From Bacteroidia bacterium (GTDB lineage: Bacteria > Bacteroidota > Bacteroidia > B-17B0 > Aurantibacillaceae), in contig JADLER010000183.1 in NCBI GenBank assembly GCA_020846025.1, positions 1 through 45,409 of the forward strand: 45,409 bases of DNA, in the 5' to 3' direction. Of the stretch, positions 25,136-32,625 are shown piece after piece. Numbering within the stretch: position 1 is the stretch's first letter; each line of letters begins with the position of its first letter. Below the pieces are notes generated by a model. It worked only from the letters and a program-made list of their open reading frames with translations, did not search any database and was not told the DNA's origin. A program made the position numbers and the translations under genes.

Positions 25136-26476
25136 ATGAATATCTCAAAGAAAGACATTAACGCTTTAAATGCTGAATTAAGTATATCATTGGCGCCACA
25201 AGATTATGAATCGAAAGTAGATTTAGCTATTAAAAAAGTTCAAAAACAAGCTAGTATGCCAGGCTTTCGTCCAGGTAAAGTGCCTGTTGGATTAATTAAA
25301 AAGCAATATGGTAAATCAATCTTAGTTGACGAAGTAAATAAAATACTTAATGACGCATTGTATAACTATATAAATGAAAATAAAATTGAAATTTTAGGTA
25401 ACCCAATGCCTAAAACAGACAACACCATAGATTTTGAAAATCAAAAAGAATGGACATTTAACTACGAATTAGGCTTATCTCCACAATTTGATATTAAGTT
25501 AGACAACTCACAAACATTTACATACAATACTGTAAAAATTGATGACGCCTTAGTAGATAAATATTTAGTAGATGTAAAGCGTAACTATGGTAAACCATCT
25601 AACCCTGAAGTAGCAGAAGCAAAAGATGTATTATATATTGATATTGTAGAATTAGATGCTGAAAACAATATTGTAGCGGGTGGTATATTTAAATCTACTA
25701 GCATTGGTATCGACCGCCTAAAAAACGAAGTGGCTAAATCAAAATTAATTGGTGCCAAAAAAGAAGATAAAATTATTTTAAATGCCAATGAATTATATGA
25801 TTCAGCAATTGACAAATCAGTATCCTTAGGTATTGATAAAACAGTAGCAGAAACTTTTAACTCTAATTTACAACTTACCGTGCGTAACATTGCTCGTATG
25901 GAGGAAGCTGAGTTAAACCAAGAATTATTTGATAAACTATACGGTGAAGGAAAAATAAACTCAGTAGAAGAGTTTAGGGCTAAGATTAAAGATGAATTAG
26001 CGCTTATGTTTACTCAAGACACCGATCGAAAATTTATTGAAACCGTTGAGAAAACATTGGTAGAAAAATTAAACATTACCCTTCCAGACGAATTTTTAAA
26101 ACGCTGGTTAATGGCAGTGAACGAAAAACCAATTACGCAAGAACAATTAGAGGCAGAATACCCTGCTTATGCTCGTTCGATGCAATGGAAGCTTATTGAG
26201 AATAAAATCATTAAAGACAATAACATTACAGTTACTTTAGACGAAGCAAAAGAAGAGGCGGCAAGATTTGTTCGCTCTCAATTTGCACGTTATGGTCAAT
26301 CACCAGATGACCAAGAAGTAGCTAAAATTGTAGATGGTATATTAGCGAAAGAAAAAGAAGCGCAAAACATCTTCGAAAATTTATATAGCAAAAAAGTGCT
26401 TGATTTGTTAAAAAATACTTGTAAATTAGAAACCAAAGAAGTGAGTTATAATGAGTTCTTTGGTATTAATGAATAA
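25136..26476 (+). CDS. tig: Trigger factor
   Basis: A 446-residue ribosome-associated chaperone. The N-terminal ribosome-binding domain carries the signature MPGFRPGKVPVGLIKKQYG (about 42-60). The central FKBP-type region is strongly diverged, as usual in Bacteroidota. The C-terminal helical arms include EFRAKIKDELALMFTQDTDRKFIETVEKTLVEKLNITLPDEFLKRWL. It binds nascent chains at the ribosome exit tunnel. clpP and clpX do not follow it here. Confidence 0.95.
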   Translation: MNISKKDINALNAELSISLAPQDYESKVDLAIKKVQKQASMPGFRPGKVPVGLIKKQYGKSILVDEVNKILNDALYNYINENKIEILGNPMPKTDNTIDFENQKEWTFNYELGLSPQFDIKLDNSQTFTYNTVKIDDALVDKYLVDVKRNYGKPSNPEVAEAKDVLYIDIVELDAENNIVAGGIFKSTSIGIDRLKNEVAKSKLIGAKKEDKIILNANELYDSAIDKSVSLGIDKTVAETFNSNLQLTVRNIARMEEAELNQELFDKLYGEGKINSVEEFRAKIKDELALMFTQDTDRKFIETVEKTLVEKLNITLPDEFLKRWLMAVNEKPITQEQLEAEYPAYARSMQWKLIENKIIKDNNITVTLDEAKEEAARFVRSQFARYGQSPDDQEVAKIVDGILAKEKEAQNIFENLYSKKVLDLLKNTCKLETKEVSYNEFFGINE

Positions 26477-26526
26477 TCTTCATTAATACTTTAGCACTTT
26501 TAATTTCAACTTTTTTTGAGATACTA

Positions 26527-27666
26527 ATGCAAGGGGTTTATATCACAAAATCGGCTAAATTCTTACCTAATCATCCAGTCTCAAACGATGAGATGGAGGA
26601 CTATTTAGGCATGATTGATGGTGTGCCTTCAAAAGGCAAACGATTAACCCTACGTAATAACGGTATCAAAACACGTTACTATGCCATTGATAAAAATGGC
26701 AACTCCACACACTCAAATGCTCAAATGGCCGCTATTGCAATTAGGCAATTAGAAGATGCTACGTTTAAAATGAGTGATATAGAATTATTAGCGTGTGGTA
26801 CTGCATCGCCAGATAATCACATGCCTTCTCACACGGTAATGGTACATGGCGAGTTAAAAGAGAGTAAAGCACTTGAACTCATTTCTCCCGCTGGTTCTTG
26901 TTGTGCCAGTATGCAATCGCTAAAAGCGGGTTACCTTTCAATACTAACAGGTAATTCTAAAAACGCAGTAGTAACAGGTTCTGAAAAACTTTCGAAATTT
27001 ATGTTGGCACATAATTTTGAGAAAGAAACCGAGAAATTAGCTTCTTTGGAACAACATCCTATTATTGCTTTTGAAAAAGATTTTTTAAGATGGATGTTAT
27101 CGGATGGCGCAGCTGCTTTATTAATGCAAAATGCACCTCGACCTGATAGTATCAATTTAAAAATTGAATGGATAGATATAAAATCCTATGCAAACCAACT
27201 AGACACTTGTATGTATGTAGGAGCCGAAAAAAACAATGATGGTACTACTACAGGTTGGAAAGATTTTACACCTGATGAATGGTTACAAAAATCTATCTTT
27301 TCATTTAAACAAGACACTAAGTTATTAGGAAAAGAAATTGTACCTGTGGGGACTAAGTATTTAAAAGAAATACTTGATAAAAGAAATTTTGACATTACAA
27401 CCATCGATTATTTTTTACCTCATTTATCTTCGGAGTTTTTTAGAGCTAAAATTGCCGAAGAGATTCTGAAATATAATATTGATATTCCTCAAGAAAAATG
27501 GTTTACTAATCTTGCCAGTGTAGGAAATATTGGTTCGGCATCTATTTTTATGATGCTAGAAGAACTGATGAATTCGGGGAAATTAAAACAAGGCCAAAAA
27601 ATATTATTAATGGTGCCTGAAAGCGCTCGTTTTACTTATGCTTACTGTTTATTAACCGTTTGTTGA
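26527..27666 (+). CDS. Beta-ketoacyl-ACP synthase III-like enzyme
   Basis: A 379-residue thiolase-fold protein of the KAS III group. The Cys-His-Asn triad can be placed: C126 in SPAGSCCASMQ, H299 in DYFLPHLSSEFF and N334 in SVGNIGSASI. GWKDFTPDEW, PDNHMPSHTVMVHGEL and the long insertion around 160-190 set it apart from housekeeping FabH (about 330 residues). It probably condenses or transfers an acyl group in a specialised pathway. It leads a three-gene run with the unknown 132-residue protein (7 bp gap) and the BtrH-like protein. Confidence 0.8.
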   Translation: MQGVYITKSAKFLPNHPVSNDEMEDYLGMIDGVPSKGKRLTLRNNGIKTRYYAIDKNGNSTHSNAQMAAIAIRQLEDATFKMSDIELLACGTASPDNHMPSHTVMVHGELKESKALELISPAGSCCASMQSLKAGYLSILTGNSKNAVVTGSEKLSKFMLAHNFEKETEKLASLEQHPIIAFEKDFLRWMLSDGAAALLMQNAPRPDSINLKIEWIDIKSYANQLDTCMYVGAEKNNDGTTTGWKDFTPDEWLQKSIFSFKQDTKLLGKEIVPVGTKYLKEILDKRNFDITTIDYFLPHLSSEFFRAKIAEEILKYNIDIPQEKWFTNLASVGNIGSASIFMMLEELMNSGKLKQGQKILLMVPESARFTYAYCLLTVC

Positions 27667-27673
27667 TTTTCTC

Positions 27674-28072
27674 ATGAAGAAAGAAGACGTACCACAAGAT
27701 CAATCTGCATTAACAGGTGTTACTCGTGATGTGTGCTATGTGAAAGATAAAGATGGTAAATACACTACCGATTTAAGCATAGGCTGGCAGGTAAAAAAAC
27801 AAGCCTTAGATAACGCTTGGGAAGATATTAATGAACGCGTGAAGGAAGCTTTAGAACAAGTGAAAAAAAATGAAGTAAGTCCTATAGTTTATTTCATGGA
27901 ATTAAAATTAATGGATATTCAGTTGTTATCAAGTTACACTGGGTTTTGGAAATGGACGATTAAAAGACACTTCAAACCTTCTATATTTAGCTCATTAAGC
28001 GATAAAAAATTAATGGTTTATGCCAAAGCGTTTGATGTTAGCATAAACGATTTAAAAAACTTTAAAGGATAA
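27674..28072 (+). CDS. Unknown protein in the KAS III-BtrH operon
   Basis: A 132-residue soluble protein with no signal peptide. It has a charged middle (NERVKEALEQVKKNEVSP) and a C-terminal part SYTGFWKWTIKRHFKPSIFSSLSDKKLMVYAKAFDVSINDLKNF that looks like a small helical, possibly helix-turn-helix-like, domain. It is placed tightly between a KAS III-like and a BtrH-like gene and probably works with them. I do not recognise the family. Confidence 0.65.
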   Translation: MKKEDVPQDQSALTGVTRDVCYVKDKDGKYTTDLSIGWQVKKQALDNAWEDINERVKEALEQVKKNEVSPIVYFMELKLMDIQLLSSYTGFWKWTIKRHFKPSIFSSLSDKKLMVYAKAFDVSINDLKNFKG

Positions 28073-28073
28073 T

Positions 28074-29081
28074 TTGAAAAGTTCTTATCAGCATATTCAA
28101 ACGGCACATTGTGAAAATGGCGTTGCAACAGGACTTCTAAAATATCATGGTCTAGATTTTATGACCGAACCACTAATGTTTGGTATTGGCTCTGGTATTT
28201 TTTATATCCATATTCCTTTTTTAATGGTTAATGGAGGGCCTGCTGTTTCTTATAGGAGTATGCCTGGTTGGATTTTTAGTCGAACTAGTAAAGCATTAGG
28301 CATAAAAGTAAAGCGTAAAAAATTTAGTAACGAAAAAGATGCCTACGAATATCTAAATAATCAAATTGAAAAAGGAAATCCAGTTGGATGTCAAGTAGGC
28401 GTATTTAATTTACCTTATTTTCCGAGTGAGTATCGTTTTCATTTTAATGCGCATAACCTAGTGGTGTTTGGAAAAGAGAACGGAGAGTATTTAGTAAGTG
28501 ATCCCGTAATGGAAACTGTTACCACGCTTTCTGAAACAGACATGGAAAAAGTACGTTTTGCAAAGGGCCCGCTAGCCCCAAAAGGCCATGTTTATTTTCC
28601 GGAATATGTAAAGCCTGTAAGTAGAGAACAAATTCAGAAGGCTATATTAAAAGGAATTAAACGTACCTCTTTTGAGATGTTGCATTTGCCAGGCCCAATT
28701 GTTGGAGTATCTGGCATTAATTATACTGTTCGCCAAATACGAAAGTGGCGAGATGTCCTTGGGCAAAGAAAGGCAGGATTGTATATGGGGCAAATTGTGC
28801 GGATGCAAGAAGAAATTGGAACTGGTGGTGGAGGTTTTAGATTTATTTATGCAGCATTTTTAGAACAAGCATACAACTATATACCGAACGAAAAATTTTT
28901 AGTACTATCAGATGAGTTTACCAAAATAGGAGATATGTGGCGTGAAGCCGCTATTACAATGGGACGTATATTTAAAGGCAGATTAAATGAGCAAAAAGAC
29001 TTTCTTCAAAGTGCCGACATGCTTGATGAAATAGCAGCATTAGAAAAAGTAGCCTTTAAAGCGTTGAATAAAATAAAATAA
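28074..29081 (+). CDS. BtrH N-terminal-domain protein (cysteine-type acyltransferase/peptidase fold)
   Basis: 335 residues from a TTG start one base after the preceding stop; the next ATG would remove the conserved N-terminus. The opening AHCENGVATGLLKYHGLDFM, then PLMFGIGSGIFYIH, matches the BtrH N-terminal domain, with Cys13 as likely nucleophile and His in FHFNAHNLVVFG as partner. In butirosin synthesis BtrH transfers an aminoacyl group from a carrier protein to the antibiotic. Here, next to a KAS III-like enzyme, transfer of an acyl chain to an amine or alcohol is a reasonable guess. The C-terminal half is helical (QEEIGTGGGGFRFIYAAFLEQA...). Confidence 0.75.
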   Translation: MKSSYQHIQTAHCENGVATGLLKYHGLDFMTEPLMFGIGSGIFYIHIPFLMVNGGPAVSYRSMPGWIFSRTSKALGIKVKRKKFSNEKDAYEYLNNQIEKGNPVGCQVGVFNLPYFPSEYRFHFNAHNLVVFGKENGEYLVSDPVMETVTTLSETDMEKVRFAKGPLAPKGHVYFPEYVKPVSREQIQKAILKGIKRTSFEMLHLPGPIVGVSGINYTVRQIRKWRDVLGQRKAGLYMGQIVRMQEEIGTGGGGFRFIYAAFLEQAYNYIPNEKFLVLSDEFTKIGDMWREAAITMGRIFKGRLNEQKDFLQSADMLDEIAALEKVAFKALNKIK

Positions 29082-29102
29082 GAATTCGTTGTTATACCAT
29101 AA

Positions 29103-29807
29103 ATGAACGATAGAAAAAAGGCAGTATTTAATTGGAGTGGTGGTAAAGATTCCGCATTAGCGCTTCATAAAGTTATCCAAGAAAATGAATTTGATGTGAT
29201 ATCCTTACTTACAACAATTAATAATGATACACGAACATCTTCTATACATTCAATTCCTGTTGAATTACTAAATAAACAAGCTGAAAGTATCGGTATTCCA
29301 CTTTATACAGTAGCACTCTCTAAGGATACCAAAACTTACGAAGAAGGAATGAGCGAAGCGGTGCAACACTTTAAAAACAAAGGAGTACGCTATTTTATTT
29401 TTGGTGATATTTTTTTAGCAGATGTAAAATCATATAGAGAAGGTAAACTCAATCCTTTAGGTATAGAAGTAGTAGAGCCATTGTGGGGAAAATCATCAGA
29501 AGAAGTTTTTAAGGAGTTTTTAAATTCGGGTATTAAATCTAAGATTATAGTAACACAAGCCGACAAACTCGACCAAACATTTGTTGGGAAAGATTTAGAC
29601 GAGACGCTTATAAAAGCGTTTCCACCCAATGTAGATGTGTGTGGCGAGAATGGTGAATACCACACCTTTTCTTATGATGGAAGTATTTTCAAAACCAAAA
29701 TTGATTTTAAAGTATCTGATATTAGTAAAATTAGTTATGATTTTAAAATGGATACTGGGAAATGGGAATCGTTTGAGTATTGGCAGGCAAGGCTTAGTGT
29801 CTCATAA
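29103..29807 (+). CDS. Dph6-like ATP pyrophosphatase (diphthine--ammonia ligase family)
   Basis: A 234-residue adenine-nucleotide alpha-hydrolase. The PP-loop is FNWSGGKDSALALHK (9-23), and the family motif CGENGEYHTFSYDG (near 189-202) is intact. In eukaryotes and archaea the family amidates diphthine. Bacteria lack diphthamide, so the substrate here is unknown. The last 66 codons are duplicated at 34849-35045 on the far side of the accessory island, so the present 3' end may have been replaced when the island entered. Confidence 0.9.
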   Translation: MNDRKKAVFNWSGGKDSALALHKVIQENEFDVISLLTTINNDTRTSSIHSIPVELLNKQAESIGIPLYTVALSKDTKTYEEGMSEAVQHFKNKGVRYFIFGDIFLADVKSYREGKLNPLGIEVVEPLWGKSSEEVFKEFLNSGIKSKIIVTQADKLDQTFVGKDLDETLIKAFPPNVDVCGENGEYHTFSYDGSIFKTKIDFKVSDISKISYDFKMDTGKWESFEYWQARLSVS

Positions 29808-29809
29808 AT
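29611..29809. repeat. Island-flanking direct repeat, left copy (3' end of Dph6-like gene)
   Basis: Aligns without gaps to 34849-35047 with about 18 differences in 199 bases by hand count, including a 47-bp identical block (29619-29665). Most differences are at third codon positions. Confidence 0.9.
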
Positions 29810-29857
29810 TGTATCGAGTAAGTGCTGTAACAAATTCGAATCGATAATTCTTAGAAA

Positions 29858-29890
29858 TTATTTGTAACTCCGGTAGGCGGCAATTATGCG
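29858..29890. repeat. Left copy of the tRNA-Arg 3'-end repeat (putative attachment-site remnant)
   Basis: Bases 29861-29890 match 35097-35126 with one difference in 30. The first part (TTTGTAACTCCGGTAGG) corresponds to the 3' end of the tRNA-Arg gene at 35189-35260. The second part (CGGCAATTATGCG) is not in the tRNA. Confidence 0.8.
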
Positions 29891-30403
29891 AACCTCTGGT
29901 ATAAATGCCATTAATGGATGATGTGAGTTACGACCTGGTTTCTTGGAATTGTAGCCTTTCTTTGCGCCTTGTTGCTCACCATAGCGTGTAATAACGGTGC
30001 TATCTAAATCTAAGGTTGCATTATTAAATTGTAGTTGATTAAAAAACCAATGAAACAATGGAACAAATGTCTCGGTATTTCTTTTCCAATCAAACTTATT
30101 AAAAAAACGACTGTAGGTACTTTGTGATGGTGCTTGTTTCCATTCAAAAATCTGTTTAAGAACATCATCATATCGTAAATAAGCGGAATGGCTAAATCTT
30201 CCTGCGCCTAGCCAAATACTTGTCCAAAAACATTCTAATATTTGCGTTGGTTCATATCCTCTATTTGAGCCTTTATCTGGTAATGGAAGTTTACTTAGTT
30301 CTTCTTTTATTTTGCTCGCATCAAGCATATCTTTCATCAATTTCATGCCTCCCCATGCTGTTACTTGATGATCGCTAAATTCAATTTTATTTATTGCACC
30401 CAT
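29858..30403 (-). pseudogene. IS1380-type transposase, N-terminal fragment
   Basis: About 172 N-terminal residues of a DDE transposase of about 430. Matches include FSDHQVTAWGGM, KGSNRGYEPTQILECFWTSIWLGA, and the region of the first catalytic aspartate LDLDSTVITRYGEQQGAKKGYN with KKPGRNSHHPLMAF. The true sequence stops after FIPEVR; the last nine codons to the stop are read from the tRNA-Arg-type repeat at 29858-29890. The second half with the remaining acidic residues is missing, so the protein cannot be active. It shows that a deletion or recombination ended precisely at the repeat. Confidence 0.85.
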
Positions 30404-30765
30404 TTGGTGATTTTTTTAATTCACCCAAAGTTCCATATTTATTAAGAATTATCGAAATTATTAAATCCTAATGCATGATTTGGGTTAAAACGCAGTAAAA
30501 AAAGTTAAAATGCAGTAAGTAGTTCTTAGAACGGATTTTCAAAAAATTAAAATGAAGTATAAAAAAGTTAAAACCCTGTATAAAAATATTAAAACGCCTA
30601 ATAAAGAAATTAAAACTACTATTGAAGTACTTGAAAATGGCTTTATTCTAATTTAAAGACTAAGCCAAAGAATTTGACTTTATTAATAAATCTTTTAAAT
30701 AATTAGTGACGACATCGTTTGACGGCCATAGATTCTAATATTGAGCAAATATTAAAATTTATATT
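30404..30765. repeat. Non-coding stretch with an array of 21-bp degenerate repeats (30485-30670)
   Basis: TTAAAA or a close variant recurs at 30485, 30505, 30526, 30547, 30568, 30589, 30610, 30631 and about 30652: once 20 bp apart, then 21. The best units read TTAAAANGCAGTAWAAAAAR. Read on the minus strand they give a heptad FNFFxxx, but without a start codon. Elsewhere in the stretch I see only an imperfect inverted repeat near 30408-30430 (TTTGGTGA / TCACCCAAA), probably linked to the transposase. Confidence 0.7.
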
Positions 30766-31443
30766 ATGAGCAGACTACAGCAAATTACAAAGGCATTAAA
30801 AGGCATGAAAGCCTTAGAGGAAAGTATTGGATATAAAGAAATCGAAGAGTTTCTATTAAATAAAGAAGAAACTAACTACTTTTTAAATGAGGTTGAAAAT
30901 GATGGCATTATCAATTCAAAGGAAATTATATTAATGAAGTACATTTTGAAAAATGCTGGAAATCATGGTTTTATTTCACCTAATAAACTGCAAAAAGATA
31001 AACATTTATATAATGAATTATCAAGTTTAATACTTGACAACTTAGGAACTAATTATATTTTAATTACTATGGTTGAAAACCACAAACATTACCGAAGTAA
31101 TGATGAAATGGAACATTTCAATTTAATATTTAGAAAAACATTTGCAACAAAAACGAATGGAAACATAAAAACGTTTGAATCAGAAAAATGTTCAAAGATA
31201 GTCTCATTTGGAGATTTCCAAATGACAAGTGAAACTAACTGTATGATTGGGATTGATTTTGTGTCAAAAAATAATTTGGTATATAATGGTTATTCTTTTA
31301 AAAATCAAAATGTTTTGTTTTATGGATTTAACATCGAAGAAAACCCATTTTTAATAAAATTATTTGAAAATCATCCGCCAAAAAAAATCCTTAATATAAT
31401 ACCTATCAGTAATTCACATTCTTTTTATGACAATGTTGATTAA
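30766..31443 (+). CDS. Unknown island protein
   Basis: A 225-residue soluble protein. The N-terminal 75 residues are charged and helical (ALEESIGYKEIEEFLLNKEETNYFLNEVENDGIINSKEIILMKYILKNAG). The C-terminal half is beta-rich, with LVYNGYSFKNQNVLFYGFNIEENPF. It ends in SFYDNVD, a tail shared with the 92-residue island protein at 32100-32378. There is no signal peptide or membrane helix, and I recognise no family. The next gene follows 11 bp downstream, so they are probably cotranscribed. Confidence 0.65.
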   Translation: MSRLQQITKALKGMKALEESIGYKEIEEFLLNKEETNYFLNEVENDGIINSKEIILMKYILKNAGNHGFISPNKLQKDKHLYNELSSLILDNLGTNYILITMVENHKHYRSNDEMEHFNLIFRKTFATKTNGNIKTFESEKCSKIVSFGDFQMTSETNCMIGIDFVSKNNLVYNGYSFKNQNVLFYGFNIEENPFLIKLFENHPPKKILNIIPISNSHSFYDNVD

Positions 31444-31454
31444 ATAGTATAATT

Positions 31455-31826
31455 ATGGAATTAGGAGAAGTATATAAAGAGAACGGAGAAATAGCATTTG
31501 ATAAATTGTTTTATTTTCATTTTAGAACAATCCCAAATCACTTATTTTATTATGATATTGACGGATGCGCTATTGTTCAATTGATGTCCGAAAAGCATAA
31601 AGCCTCAATTAAAGAAGTAAAAGAAGACTGGTGTTATGTATTAGACAAAAACATAAATATACTAGTTGAAAAAACTATTGTGTTAAATACGCAAGAAATC
31701 ATTACTGGTAATGGTTATTGCTTGACCTATTATTATGGAGAAAAGAGAGTTTTAGATGAAGATACATTAAGAGAATTGGCATTTAAATATTCAAATAATT
31801 CAAGTTCTGATAATACTTTATTTTAA
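31455..31826 (+). CDS. Unknown island protein
   Basis: A 123-residue soluble protein with an alternating beta-strand pattern (KLFYFHFRTIPNHLFYYDIDGCAIVQLMSE, DWCYVLDKNINILVEKTIVLN, GNGYCLTYYYGEKRVL) and a polar Ser/Asn tail. It is likely a small beta-barrel or sandwich. No family is recognised. It follows the 225-residue gene closely and ends at a short hairpin (31826-31844). Confidence 0.6.
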   Translation: MELGEVYKENGEIAFDKLFYFHFRTIPNHLFYYDIDGCAIVQLMSEKHKASIKEVKEDWCYVLDKNINILVEKTIVLNTQEIITGNGYCLTYYYGEKRVLDEDTLRELAFKYSNNSSSDNTLF

Positions 31827-31844
31827 ACGACATCCTTTGTCGTT
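31826..31844. terminator. Small hairpin after the 123-residue gene
   Basis: A 7-bp stem AACGACA / TGTCGTT with a 5-base loop, overlapping the stop codon. The absence of a T-run makes termination uncertain. Confidence 0.35.
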
Positions 31845-31887
31845 ACCTGAAATTACTTTTACCAAATAAATTTTAAAAACAATTATT

Positions 31888-32082
31888 ATGTTATTTGCAC
31901 TTACACTACCATGGTTATCTTTTATATTAAGAGGTAAAATCATTTCCGGCATATTTTGCCTTATTCTTCAATGTACATTAATTGGGTGGCTACCAGCTGC
32001 GCTTTGGGCTATTAATTCAAGAAGTAATGCAAAGACCGATAAAAAATTAAAAGAAATGGAAAAAAGAATTATTAAACAATAG
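31888..32082 (+). CDS. YqaE/Pmp3-like small membrane protein
   Basis: A 64-residue protein with a hydrophobic hairpin, LPWLSFILRGKIISGIFCLILQCTLIGWLPAALWAI, closely resembling the two-helix Pmp3/YqaE (UPF0057) fold with its central polar turn and final W-A-x-x-A-type helix. The C-terminus is a charged helix (KTDKKLKEMEKRIIKQ). Homologues affect membrane potential or stress tolerance. Its presence in the island next to nuclease genes is notable but may be incidental. Confidence 0.65.
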   Translation: MLFALTLPWLSFILRGKIISGIFCLILQCTLIGWLPAALWAINSRSNAKTDKKLKEMEKRIIKQ

Positions 32083-32099
32083 CCTTAAAATTAAAAACA

Positions 32100-32378
32100 A
32101 TGACTAGCCAAGATAAAGAAACTTTAAAATTGACATTAATGGCGTTTGAAAATAATACATCTAATATTAAAAACATTAGAAATTCAAACGATTTATCCTT
32201 AACAGAAACACAATCACTATTGCACATTGAACAAAAGATGTACGAAGTAAAAGATGCTATAATGAATGTATTGCAAAATAAAACAAGTGAAATAAATCAT
32301 TTAAGCATTATTTCGGAGATTGAGAGTAATGGGTTTCAAAAAAGGAATTACACTTTTTTGCATGATAATGTAGATTGA
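32100..32378 (+). CDS. Unknown small island protein
   Basis: A 92-residue, mostly helical soluble protein (TLKLTLMAFENNTSNIKNIRNSNDLSLTETQSLLHIEQKMYEVKDAIMNVLQNKT). It ends in FLHDNVD, matching the tail of the 225-residue protein upstream (SFYDNVD). It lies 17 bp after the YqaE-like gene. No family recognised. Confidence 0.55.
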   Translation: MTSQDKETLKLTLMAFENNTSNIKNIRNSNDLSLTETQSLLHIEQKMYEVKDAIMNVLQNKTSEINHLSIISEIESNGFQKRNYTFLHDNVD

Positions 32379-32424
32379 TTTTGTTGAGTTATTAAAGAAT
32401 AGTTATATTTACATAAAAAAAATT

Positions 32425-32622
32425 ATGAGTTCATATTTATGGAAAGCAACCGCCAATATGAATTGGGGAAAAGTTGTAAAAGGAATGATGGTTGAAGTTT
32501 TGGTTGTAAACCGTTCGGGTAAACCGTCTGTTAAAGAAATACAAGATGCTTTAGAGAAAAAATACCCAATCAAAGTTGGTGGCGGTATGCCTGAAAGTAC
32601 ATTTGATATTGTTAAAGGATAG
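32425..32622 (+). CDS. Small protein preceding the PD-(D/E)XK nuclease
   Basis: A 65-residue protein: MSSYLWKATANMNWGKVVKGMMVEVLVVNRSGKPSVKEIQDALEKKYPIKV plus a Gly-rich end (GGGMPESTFDIVKG). The pattern looks like a small beta-alpha-beta domain and is loosely reminiscent of short Bacteroidota proteins such as DUF6140, but I cannot confirm that. The stop is 3 bp before the nuclease ATG, so it is the first gene of a three-gene operon and could be an antitoxin, adaptor or regulator of the nuclease. Confidence 0.6.
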   Translation: MSSYLWKATANMNWGKVVKGMMVEVLVVNRSGKPSVKEIQDALEKKYPIKVGGGMPESTFDIVKG

Positions 32623-32625
32623 ATT

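Noticed and set aside
30485-30670. CRISPR array from the regularly spaced repeats
   Set aside because: Units follow one another every 20-21 bp with no constant repeat plus unique spacer structure, are degenerate, and no cas gene is nearby.
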